A program made the translations under genes and the position numbers. From Echinococcus granulosus (taxonomy: Eukaryota; Platyhelminthes; Cestoda; Cyclophyllidea; Taeniidae): DNA of 64,000 nucleotides. Below the pieces are notes generated by a model. The model ran no database searches and had not been told where the DNA came from. It saw only the letters and a program-made list of their open reading frames with translations. The DNA is taken from positions 729,661-793,660 of the forward strand of contig NW_020170382.1 in assembly GCF_000524195.1 (NCBI RefSeq), written 5' to 3'. This document shows positions 46,701-56,929 of the stretch, piece after piece. Every line of letters begins with the position of its first letter. The stretch's first letter is position 1.

Positions 46701-49700
46701 TTAGTAGGATTAAGAATTATTCTTCGTATTGAAGAGATGATGTATTAATTTTCTCCCTGAAAATACGACCTGTAAATGATAAAATTAACTCCTAAATTTC
46801 CAGCCATCAAAGGAGCTGTTCGGCTAATTTAGGAAAAGATAGATAACAACTTTAAGGGCCAGATTGCTATCTTAACGTTTTTTTGCCAAACAGGTACTTC
46901 CTGTGTGAGGTGATTTGGTCTTTACAAAACGATAGTCATATGGTTGGGTCAGTAGCCTAAGCCACAGTGGAAGCTGGATGAGGATACCACCTTAACTAGA
47001 GAGTTGGGTTCTGCAATATCGTTTACGTACTCAACATTGTAAAGAATTCTACAAAGCGCAAAATAAACTCAACATTATTTTAAAACGATAGTGCGCTTGC
47101 CATTAGTATTATTTTGGTGTCCTGGACCTTTTTTCGGATGAACTGTACTATTTTGCATTCCGAAAATCATTGCTTCGTAAAGCAATTCATGGTATTTAAA
47201 CGGGGGTATTGCAAGTAGAATTTAACGTACCAGAATGTGATATTTTGCATGCTCTAAGCACCCAGCGATGGCTTGTCAGCTATTATCTTCATTCGGGTGG
47301 CATTAAAACCCTGGCTAGTACGTCGATTTCAGACTAAAGGAAGTGCTTTTTTAAAGGTCCACCGTACTTTTCCTCATAACACAAATAAGGGAAACCTGGA
47401 ATCAAACGCTCCTACCTCTCCAGGGAATGTTTTTCCATCAATCTGATGTTCTGAGCCAACCTTTGAAGTACTGCCAAACTTGATGACTCCTCCATACAGT
47501 CGATAGCGGTAGGACAGTGGACCATCGCGGAAGTAGACACTGGATTCGTTGGGTTCGGGTTGGAAGTAGACATCCTGACCTGCGTTTACGATCCCGAAGG
47601 CGAGCTTAATTAAAAGCAAATAAAGGGACATTAAATGGCTTCGTGATTTTAAGCGTTTTTGAGACGCAAGTTAAGAAATAAAGAGCATGACGTTTTCTCA
47701 ACATCATTGACCTTTTAATGGGGGTAGTAGAATTCCTTCAGTGTGTGTAATAAGTTAAAAATTAGTTTGTTTAAAAATGATGGTGATTTGCTGTCCGTCC
47801 GAATGCTTTATAGCACTTTGTCTAACATATGCGCATATTTTCGTTCTTAGGCATTCATAAGACTATGCAGAGCGTTCATGCAATTTTAAAGAATAATGAA
47901 AAACTTAAGAAGGCTTTTTTGAATATTTAGATCTCCAAAATGATTGCCATAATAACCGCCAATCCTGTTCAGACCAAATGCAAGCTTGAAAATTCCACAC
48001 CCAGCTCTAGACACCCCCGACCTATTGCACTTGAATTCTTCAAATGTCTGTTTTGTATGTACCCATGTAATTGTCCGATCCCAAGACGAGATGAGAAGCA
48101 TCACGTGGCAAAATTTTTTAAGAATATAGAGGATAAGACGAGGCGCCATCTTCTACCCTAAAAGCAAACAGTCTCGTAGATGAGTTTAGAAAAAGTATGA
48201 AATTTTGGACTGTCCTGTAGAAATGGGAATTCCTTCCTTGAAAGTAGTCTCATTCAAGCTTCATCATTTAAAGTCAACCTTAGTAAGACATGTGTCGCAA
48301 ATAATTCCATCTGCAGTCCACCACACACAAAGAGCACGGCCTTCTGGATAGTAGTAAATGGTTGGGAGATAACCAGCGATATATCGTTTCTCATCACAAG
48401 ACTGTCTACCTGCAAACCGTCTAAAATTTGCGCCCTTTTATCACACGCGAGAAATAGTTAACAACGCATTTACACGTTTCAAAGGTGATTTTTCATTTCA
48501 ATGGCTGTTTGCTAATCACAACAGCTACTACCGGAAGTTAATTCTCTATTTAAGTTCAATTAAGACATGCATTTCTTCAATAGTTCTACGAAGACGGGGT
48601 CTGTGCCTCTGAGTGCCTCACCATTGGAAGCAGATGCTTAAAGTCACGTTATGCTGTTACTCCTCCTGCCATAGATTTAAAACAGAATTTTAATGCGCAA
48701 AGTAAACGGGCTTAAATCAGGTTTTTCAATTTCAGCCCACATTTGTGATGTGGAGAATCAAACAAAACAGGAAATACTGTGTACAGATGGGTCAACGTAT
48801 AGTTCTGCTTTATAATACGGGCGTATAAACAATCGTGTGTATTTTGCAGGTCTTACCAAGCAACGACAATAAGTAATTGTACTGAAAAAGGCGCAAACCC
48901 TCTTGTCCAACTTGCAAAATTTCTAAAAGAATTGTAGGCATTAGAAAAATGAAGTGAAAAATACAGTATTTTGCACTTTGCTGGTGTAGAAGGTGACTAG
49001 GAATCGTCTCTTTAAATTAGATTCCCCGTAATGCACAGCTACAAGGTTATATGCGAATCGGAAAAATTATGCGTTTTTGCAAAAGTGGGTTTTAAATTCA
49101 ACTTCTAGTAACTTTAGAGAATTGGGTCAACGAAGAAGCAAAATTGAAAAACAGTACTCGATTCTGAAAGTAATGTATTTGAGTTGAGGAGGTCCGGAGT
49201 ACCTTTTAATAAACTGTGAGTCCTTCGATTGTAGCACCATGGAGTTATCAGTTGGGTTTTTACTTAGATTTTGGGTCCGCATCCCTTCAATGTACTATTC
49301 AATGTAGTGGTCTCACGAAGCCATTTCTAACTGCATAAATTAAAAGCAGGTTCTGTACAATATAAAAGTCCCGTTTGACAATCTTATATTTAAATTGCCA
49401 GAATTTACTATTTGCGGTCATCCTGCCACTTAACGGATTTAAACAAGGCTCAGTAAGTTGATTTAAGCCAAGAAGATGAATTTCCGATTCTGCCAAGAAG
49501 TCGTGCATAAAACAATCCTCAAAAAAGCATGCTAAATATTTGCTAACTTGTCAAATAATTTGATGCATTATCATCAATTTAACCCACCGAAGCAAAATTA
49601 GCATCTGAGGTTAATACACTTGTAAGCACATCATCCATATTCTCTTCAAAACAGTTTCCTAGACTTTTTCCAAGTAGTTTCTAACTACTCCACATGGGTT

Positions 49701-52700
49701 GCCACTTCAGCTCCAGTAGTGATTTGCAATCCATCTTGTAACATGTTTTCTTTACCACAGAAACCTCTAATTCCAGTATTATAGTGAAGTGGATAAGGTG
49801 TTCCCACAGGACTAGTTAACCCTAATTAAAGGGTGATCCGCAGTCACGTATTTGCATGTAGCGTTTTAAGTAAGTATTAATCGTGCGGTACTTTGGCAAA
49901 TTCGCAATGGCCGCTTGTTAACCAGGCTTCCAGTGGTCAAATGGGCAAAATTAGTTAAGGTGCACATTTGGTTGTTGTAAAATCCTTACCATGAATTGAT
50001 AATCCATCACAAAATATTTTGTATGGGTATTCCTGTTCGAGGGGTAATGGGGCAGGAGGCTGACCCGCTTTTTTAAACTAATGAACGTGAGTCTTTTTCA
50101 CTTGGCATCTACCTATAAGGGTAAGTAGGAGGGCAAAGTAAAAATCCCTGTTGTCGAAGTGAGTAAAGGCGCACTGTTGCACTTAAATTATGGCAAAATA
50201 TTGGGCCAGTAAGCAAGTAATCGAAGGCTAGCCTTCACCCAAAAAAATCTAAATGACATCAAAATTACGGAAAACAATAAGCCAATTTATAAGATGTGTG
50301 CTTTTTTGGTAATTTTATCCACTTTAAAGTCCATTTTTGAGTTGTTCTTACATGAAATCGTCGTTTACATGTGGCTTTGATTAGACGATGGTGGAATCGA
50401 ATGTCTCCAGAGGTCTATATTTAGCTGGCAGATTGATGTCAAATGCATGGAAATAAGTTTTTTTTTAAAAAACCCAGAAAGACAGCATTACAATACCCAA
50501 AACGAAAGAGCACAAGAAGTGAGTGATGGCAGTGTTTTCTTAAACACTAATGAAAAGCAGTTTAAGACAAGATTTTTAAGGGGTTTTACTAAGCAAATAA
50601 TTTGTAGCACTCATAACTCTAATAAATCTTAGATACTCGGTAAGATTCAAAGGAGAGATGCGAAATGCCATTCGTATACATTAATCGCCAAACTGAGATC
50701 CACTTATAACTAAACTCGGCCAAAGTGAACGCCTTTTCCCGTTTTCAGCACTTGCCTAAAAGGCCAGGGGACTGGAGAAGTGGTTGCTCTTGGCTACCCC
50801 ACCCTTCGCCCCATTGACGCATAGTGGCTGAAAAACGAGGGCCAAATGCTTCAAGTTTAACTGAAGCGAACCACTTAAAGATATTCAAACGGTGGTCAAA
50901 ATACGCAGAATTATACATTTGCTAGTATAAAACTCCTCTTTCCCCTAATTACAGGTGCACAGAAGTAATCAGGAAACTTTGAAATTCTTCTGGACCCCAA
51001 AGCTACAAAAAAAGGTTGCTTTTTTCGAAAGGCAATAAGTGCTCTCGGGTTTGATTCCTCAGCCTCTTCACTGAGAGAGAAGCACATTTGCAAGGGCACC
51101 TCTTGAATAAATGCCCATTGGTAGGAGTGCTTTCACACTGCTTGAAAATTGGATTCCTCCAACAAATTCAACAGAAATATATTTTATTTTCGTTGAGCTT
51201 TTCTGGGCTGTGTATTTAAAAGTATGCTCCGTAATCAGGTAACATTCTTGAAGATGTGCCCACGTGGATGCGTAAATCAGCCCTCCACGCATTCCACCTG
51301 CCTTAGCATTTTCGTCCGCCGTTAAAAAAGCTCCGTATAAAAAGGGTATTTAGGCACTTCGTGGGTTTTTAGGAAACGAAGAAGGTTTGCGTGACCTCAA
51401 CCAGGATACGAATAGCGGCAGAGGAATGATGTCAAAACCTGGCTCAAATGTATTCCTCTTCTAGAGAAATTTTCAGCCCGAACATCCCACAAAGTAGAAT
51501 TCTTCTCAAGGAAAGTAGTGAGTGTGCAGAAATATACCAGATTGATGAATAAATGGCTCTCTTTTGATATTGCATTAATTCCACCTTAGACGTACCCTTG
51601 AGGAGACGCCATCAATGATGAGCGGTTTGAGCGTGTGATCGAATATGAGGTCGCTTAGTCGAATGTTGATTGGTGATTGCAAGTGACCCTTCGCACAGGC
51701 GGGCCAAATATCGTCAGAAAACATCATCGAGGCTCTGCCCCAATGACTGGGACCTATAAAATGAATAAATTCACTTTTAGCTTGCTATAAAAAAGAGACG
51801 TATAGTTCGCTTTGAAAGTGATTAGTCTTGTAACATCTTTGCGAAAGCCTGCAGACAGAAGTTCAAAAACTATTTTAAATGGTAAAGACAGCATGCAGTT
51901 GCTTTTTATACCCTGTAAACAACTACCTTCATGAGTCACTTTAATCGCACTTGTAATATTTTGGATGTTTGTTTAACTTTCGGTTTTGGTAACTGGCCAC
52001 TTTGGTGCTCCACCATTGCGCATTCCCGGGTGGGTTTGACGCGCTAGTAGCCTCAGGGCACTGCACTGGTGGTAGCAGAAAGCGTTCCCGCTCTTAAAGA
52101 ACATCTACTCTGATTTCTACTGCTTGGTGATAAAATTCAGTGCGGCGAAGAGAGTGTATATGCTGTCGATGAGAGAATTTGTGACGATTCTTAACAGAGA
52201 GGTTGAAAATATCGTCTACACTCGGCAGCTGTCCCAGTTACATGGTCTGCAGGGATGCCATTAGCAGTAGAAGCGACACCGGTAGTGAACCATCTGAAAG
52301 GCGTTCATCACGGAGCTGTCCACCATTTCTGCATAGTGATATCATTTACATGAGCTTGCGATACCTCCTTTACTTCTCTACCAGCTGGATGGAACCCAGA
52401 TAGATATGACTGGGCAAATCTAAAGTTAGAACAACGTGGCAAAAAAAGATGGAAGCGAAAGCCTAACCTTACAAAATTGTATTAAATCTTGTTCCTTGTT
52501 ATTTGGCTCTGCTTTTGGGCCAGTATTCCACTTATTTGCTATGGATATGCGTGATGGCCAACATATCCACCCCTCGCCTAATGCAGTTGTCAAACGGGAA
52601 GAAACTCCTGATCCAGCAGAATTGTTAAGAGGAATCAGTGACGTTGCAGTCAAGTATCTCCTCAATTGCATTAGAATTCGATAATTGACGTGGTTGATGC

Positions 52701-55700
52701 GTGTTTTTCTTGTAGCACAAATTACTTTGTGATGGCTGATGCGGGAGATTGATCAAGGGGAGCGCCAGGGATAACGCTCAAAAGAGGAGAGGGTCTATGT
52801 TAAGCGTCGGTTGTTAAACTCCCGGTTGCGGTAAGGGGCCCCTTGAGTACTCCACCATTGTATATTGCAGGATAGGCTGACCTTTGGGCCATGCTTGTAG
52901 CCTCTGGACCTACTGTACGTAGACATTGCATATTCTGCCCGTGGATTATGTCTACTTTTGTCTTTAGGGGGTCTCAGAGAGCTACACTTTCTGGCAGTTA
53001 ATTTAAAAGTCGGCTAAAGCCGTCTCAGTGCCTGTGGAAATGTTTTTTTGTATTTTGAAAAGACAACTGCATAATATGGCTAAATCGGGAAGTTGAAGGC
53101 ATTTGTAAGGCTGTATTGGCAATAATGCCAGGAGAAAGTGTACCAGCTCAGGGTCGAATGTCAAATCAGACAAAAAAACTATACGAAATGTGTTGTCATT
53201 AATGATATTTAAAAGATGCTGTTATTTGACAACGGCAACGTCAATTGCCTGTACTCGTAAAACTGACTCATCTTGTGGCACCTTAGAGGGTATGTAGCAT
53301 TACAAAATCCAAAAAATTCCACGCAATAAACGCCTCTTCCATTGAAGCTCCTCTTCAGACTTGGGGAAAATCGGGTGGAAGAAGCGGGGCTATCAATAAT
53401 GACGCATGCGCTGAAGGAATGGAATCGGGTAGTGCTTTCGCTCGAATTAAAAAGTTCTTCGATGGCTTTAATGTACAGATTTGTGTGATTGCATTTTAAG
53501 CTAGGAAAAAGGACTTAAAATGTAGGGATTAAAGTAAAATTTGCTTTTATTGTGGATTGGAAATTATCCTACTATGTTAAAAGATGTGTTTGCCTTGATT
53601 TTACAGTAATTTCCAGGACAGTAAACGGTTAATGGAATGCGTTTATAAAACATAATTTATTAAAGAAATTTGGCTACACTTTTAAAGTCACACCTTATTT
53701 ATGAATTTCCACTGGAATGCTATTCAGTCCAGAATATTTCGCCAGGCGAAAAACCACCAAGTAGTCACATCTCTCCCAATCTTCGAGGCACGGCCTAAAT
53801 TTCATCCATTTATTATGTTTAGGGGTGGTTAGCATTTTAGCTTTATTTAAAGCAATTAATTTGTTGAACTGCGATCTTTTGTTAAAAACAACTTTATATC
53901 GTCCACGATTACATCTAATAACCGGTTCGGACTAAAATGTTCATTTTTAAAATTATACTCTTGTTTTGTGGTGGTATAGCACTGAGATGCAAAAATTTAC
54001 TGTCTTTTCAAAAATTTTTTTTACATTGAGGGGAAGAACATTAGGGGTGGTAGGTCATTGGGTAATAACATGAACTTGGATTCATAAACAATGGCAGAGA
54101 TGTCTGAAAGGCATAAAAACGTCTGAACTTCTTCCAGGTGCTAAAGCCATTCAGCAGTTATCATAGTTCCAACTCATAAATAACCTTAACACCGACAGAG
54201 CACCCATAGGTGGACTTGATGTGTTTAGCTCCCGATGACATTGCAAGTTACTCGAGGGTGTTTTCTTGTAAAGTCAACGCTATTCAGTTTTTGGGGAGAC
54301 CATCAGCAAGTTGATTCAATAGGTGAATCGACTAAATAATTCTTACTCTTAATTTTAACATTTAACCTATTCCATGATGTAATGACGCCTACGTTGACTA
54401 CATTTGTGAGGAAACGATGTCGCCTGCAAATCGGTGAGGCAAATGGTGCTTTTGCGTGAGGACTTAAGCGGCCAATCTGGAGCCGAGGCCACTGGCTCGG
54501 TGTCAGCAGAGAAGTGAGTAAGAGCTTGACTAATCCCCTCTTTATGTCCGTCTGCAGGTCCTGTTTACGCGTCTCCTCTTGATCATCCCAGTGCACAGTA
54601 GGCGAAACCTCAGCTTCCTCTCCAGGTTTCTCTGCAAACACGGCTTTTATTAGATTGACATTGGTTAGGTAAATTTGCCCAATCTTTTGATACATGAAAA
54701 TGGTTTTGGTGTGCGATGAATAGTGTGGTGTTTTAGTCTGGAGAGGCTTGCTGTAAAGTTTCACAAAGTATGAGCGAAATTGATGTTTAAACAGGCATTT
54801 TCTACCATCTTTTGCAAATCATTGAGTAGAACTAGTCATTTTTTAGTAATTTAAAAGTGACACACAAGTTTTCAAACACTACCGGCAATAACTGCTTCAA
54901 ATATCTTCCCTAAAGTGGTTTTGCGTTGCCAAGACATTCGCTACTTTAAAAACACGCGTGAGTTTTTATCAAAAAATCAAATGGAAGTAGTAATTTTGCT
55001 TCCTTTAGGAAAATATTCTTTTCAATGTGAATTTTGACATGTAGATAAAATTCCTGTCATTTGGCTAGAATGACTCGAACCCAAGTGAGTGAATTGCTTT
55101 TAAGACTCCCTCGAGAATCGGATTGCTTTCACTTCTTCGTCTGCCTCTTAAGTATGCATGGTGGATAATTTTTTTGAGACAATTCCCGTAAGGCATTAGC
55201 TAAGAGTAATTAATCAGACAGAAATAAAAATTGGCCATTCCATTTGAAGGTGTGCACAAAAGTTTCCCACCCTAAATTCAGGCAAATGGCACTTGTGCGG
55301 TAGCACTCCACTTGATGGTCTAAATGCTCTGATAGGTTGAGAAGACTCGCAGCCTGGAGGACATTTGGCGCATGCCAGAAGGAGAAGAAAAAAGATCTGT
55401 TTTGCAGGCAAAGGAAATAAGTTTTAGTCAAATAAATAACTTAGTTTCATTGCAATAAATTTTGGCGAAAGCAACACCGAATTTCGCCATTTTGAAGGAC
55501 ATAAATAAGGCGGAACCTTTACACCCCTCTGGGCAGCCACTTTATCGGAGGCACTGGGAGCACAGGCTTGCAATGGAAGGTACAAAACTTGGTTTTAAAG
55601 TAGGCTAAGCAGAGAACTGAGCAAAGGGAGAAGGTGTACTGCATATTGCTTGAGCAGCAAGCGTGAAAATAGGGGTAAATCCTCGCCCTGCTTAAGGAAA

Positions 55701-56929
55701 TCGAGTTGTTTTGATGTTCACTAGTACCAAAGAGACTCATAAAGTTTTTTTTTATAATCCCTTAAAACTAAAGTAACTTACTTTTTCTGTTTCTAGGTTA
55801 GTTTTACATGTTGTTCATTCATTCATCCGCCCATCTATTCAAACAGACGTAAACACCCCAAGCATAAACCGTGTTATGTCCAACTCCCAAAAGCCAACTT
55901 TCCTCATGGCTCTAGACATGGGCCCTTTCTAGACAATAAAGTCTTCCTTAATGTAAATTTGAATCAGTTTTTACTACTGGCTGTAGAAAATGGCATAACT
56001 TGACGATTCCTTGCTACATTAAATCTTGACATTTGATCATCGGTCAGGACGTGGAACTTTTTAACCTGGACGGAGTTCTAAATTAAAACTTTCAACATTG
56101 ATAGGGTAACTAAAACTTTTAATGCTGCCCAAGCTCAATATTTGTGGTTTGACTTGAAAACAAACAACTATACCTTGCTGCTCCTAATTGTGTTATGGAA
56201 TAGTTCTAAAAAGGCATTTCCGAATGGCATTCATCAGGCGTTTGGCAATCATTCGCTTCTTCAAGATGCGTTGTTTGAACGTGTTAACATGCCCAAATTT
56301 AAATCTGTTCCTTGTTGGGGAGGCTTTAGGAGTGCACAATATTAAAAAAAGTTAAGGTCAAACTGTTAAGGTCCCAATAAGCAGAAAGCAATGTTAGCAT
56401 TCTTCGAATTGTGCCTAAACGTTGCCGCTTGCCTATTTTAATGTGCTTTTGGGGTCCTGATTCTTTCTACTATATGAAATTTCCTTTTATTTTATCACAT
56501 CCAAAACCCAAACATTCTGCCTAATCAAGTGACACCTCTTGGTGTGTAGAAATATATGCCTTGCGCTTGGGAAGAGGCACTTGGACACTTATTTTCCGCA
56601 GATACGCACCCAATGATTTAGCAGTAAACATGCAATATTCAAAAATATGTTTTTCCCAACACATGACCTTAGGGATTCCTAACAATGCATGCAAATAAAT
56701 AAGATAAATCAACTACAAATAAATCCCATTTTGTAATTACTTATCACCTCAGACATAAATGTGTGAATGGAAACTACTTTCTGTTTAATAAAGAAATGTG
56801 GTAAGGAACCTTTAAAAGGAAAATAAGCAGGTCAAGACGTGCCTCCGATCGCACCCTCTTTATAATGCCACCAGTTGTCCCAAGTCGAGTCCCAGGCGCC
56901 CTCTTGCCAAAGGCAATCCACAGATATAA
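40705..56929 (-). CDS. CA10: carbonic-anhydrase-related protein, CA10/CA11 type (whole gene model)
   Basis: Eight exons joined in consistent phase: 56855-56929, 51596-51753, 47416-47604, 45927-46022, 45715-45781, 44895-45049, 41004-41129, 40705-40755. They cover the alpha-carbonic-anhydrase fold from NWWHYKEGPSHWG through LQSPINI, GSEHQIDGKTFPGE and FITYQGSLGFPACHETVTW to NRFIRTNIYF. Order and spacing follow CA10/CA11 (CARP X/XI), which lack catalysis. The three zinc-binding His positions read V (IKFGS in place of the FHFHWGS block), K and Q (EIQLYAYN in place of ELHLVHWN). The gatekeeper Thr pair is G-F. The cysteines PAC and FPAC that make the usual disulfide of secreted family members are kept. 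The signal-peptide exon is missing, expected above 56.93 kb. In animals this family is neuronal and extracellular (CA10/CA11 bind neurexins); that role here is inferred. Confidence 0.9.
41004..41129 (-). CDS. CA10: CA10-like exon G
   Basis: Acceptor gcttccacctag, donor AGC|gtaagt, 42 codons. MKGLRDLRMSEFKNAGSMAD, NYRPIQKSNNRFIRTNIYF. Matches the family block 'L...S.NFRPVQP.N.R.IRTNI'. Confidence 0.94.
41935..41968. repeat. (TAT)n(CAT)n microsatellite
   Basis: Compound trinucleotide run inside the CA10-like F-G intron. Confidence 0.85.
42490..42700. other. GC-rich, open in several frames, inside the CA10-like intron F-G
   Basis: Three frames on two strands stay open for 43-106 codons. One plus-strand frame begins with a signal-peptide-like stretch (GSVLFILVLGFAQ). 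No splice sites or family match decide between them. It could be an exon, a promoter-like island or a transposon remnant. Confidence 0.3.
44895..45049 (-). CDS. CA10: CA10-like exon F
   Basis: Acceptor gatgtgctttaaaag, donor CAA|gtgagt, 155 nt, phase 1 to 0. LYGLILQTLLPNTHEFITYQ, GSLGFPACHETVTWILLNAP, VTVTEEQ. The active-site Thr-Thr of catalytic members is replaced by G-F, while the Cys is retained. Confidence 0.95.
45715..45781 (-). CDS. CA10: CA10-like exon E
   Basis: Acceptor tcctcctctttttccag, donor AAAG|gtatgg, 67 nt, phase 0 to 1. IGQSPTPDISALLSTMAEVR then LK, matching the CA10 stretch S.S.NPFLNRMLN...T. A 145-nt intron separates it from exon D. Confidence 0.85.
45927..46022 (-). CDS. 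CA10: CA10-like exon D
   Basis: Acceptor tatcttttcctactgcag, donor CAA|gtaagc, 32 codons. IQLYAYNSDLYHNFTLAVSR then PNGLAAVSLFLQ. Gln stands at the third zinc-ligand position. NFT is a potential N-glycosylation site. Confidence 0.95.
47416..47604 (-). CDS. CA10: CA10-like exon C
   Basis: Acceptor gcttttaattaag, donor GAG|gtagga, phase 0 at both ends, 63 codons. Contains NAGQDVYFQPEP, FRDGPLSYRYRLYGGVIKFG and GSEHQIDGKTFPGE. The two zinc-ligand positions of the HFHWG block are V and K. Confidence 0.95.
47993..48070 (-). repeat. dispersed repeat, copy 1
   Basis: The core GTGTCTAGAGCTGGGTGTGG, with similar flanks of about 80-100 bp, recurs at 62.34-62.42 kb in the same orientation. Type unknown. 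Confidence 0.5.
48264..48409 (-). CDS. candidate terminal exon, degenerate thyroglobulin type-1 domain
   Basis: An acceptor (gacggtttgcag, or gtagacag 8 nt further on) is followed by 45 codons to TGA: SCDEKRYIAGYLPTIYYYPE then GRALCVWWTADGIICDTC. Spacing of G-Y-x-P, then G-x-x-x-C-V, then DG-I-x-x-T follows the thyroglobulin type-1 repeat (GY.P.QC....G.CWCV...G..I.GT). Both cysteines of the middle disulfide are missing together (QC reads IY, CWC reads ALC). It lies in the CA10-like intron B-C on the same strand. With the second acceptor it is in phase with exon B, so it could be an alternative last exon or belong to a nested gene. Confidence 0.45.
51596..51753 (-). CDS. CA10: CA10-like exon B
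   Basis: Acceptor ttattcattttatag, donor AGG|gtacgt. Codes for PSHWGRASMMFSDDIWPACA, KGHLQSPINIRLSDLIFDHT and LKPLIIDGVSSR. QSPINI is the diagnostic alpha-carbonic-anhydrase motif and the Cys in PAC is the conserved disulfide half. Confidence 0.93.
51952..52986 (-). mobile_element. TRIM element, copy 7 (in CA10-like intron A-B)
   Basis: 1035 bp from TGTAGCTCTCTGAG (52986 on the minus strand) to TATTACA (51952). The 5' repeat is about 52800-52986. The 3' repeat has lost its middle part. CCTGGCGCTCCCCTTGATCA lies beside the 5' repeat. The core carries an 82-codon open frame on both strands. It is in the same orientation as the host gene. CACTT occurs at both edges and may be a target duplication. 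Confidence 0.84.
52987..54302 (-). other. CA10-like intron A-B, unassigned part
   Basis: AT-rich except for 53.34-53.47 kb, which is GC-richer and open on the minus strand but has no recognisable domain. Confidence 0.5.
54569..54631 (-). CDS. candidate 63-nt cassette exon of the CA10-like gene
   Basis: Lies between exons A and B. Acceptor aaaagccgtgtttgcag, donor C|gtaaac, phase 1 at both ends. It could be inserted between them without changing the frame, adding about 21 acidic residues (KPGEEAEVSPTVHWDDQEET) between YKE and PSHWG, where vertebrate CA10 has about nine extra residues. The frame stays open well past the donor (to 54303), so the exon could instead be longer and belong to another transcript. 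Confidence 0.4.
56855..56929 (-). CDS. CA10: CA10-like exon A (N-terminal)
   Basis: Acceptor ttttatttacttccag. Codes for ISVDCLWQEGAWDSTWDNWW then HYKE. The WW.YKE motif is a CA10/CA11 hallmark. The donor AAAGAGG|gtgcga gives phase 1. Phase 1 at both ends (75 nt). Confidence 0.85.

Noticed and set aside
52436..52684. 82-codon plus-strand frame as a host gene
   Set aside because: Lies wholly in the core of TRIM copy 7; treated as part of the element and discussed as a finding.
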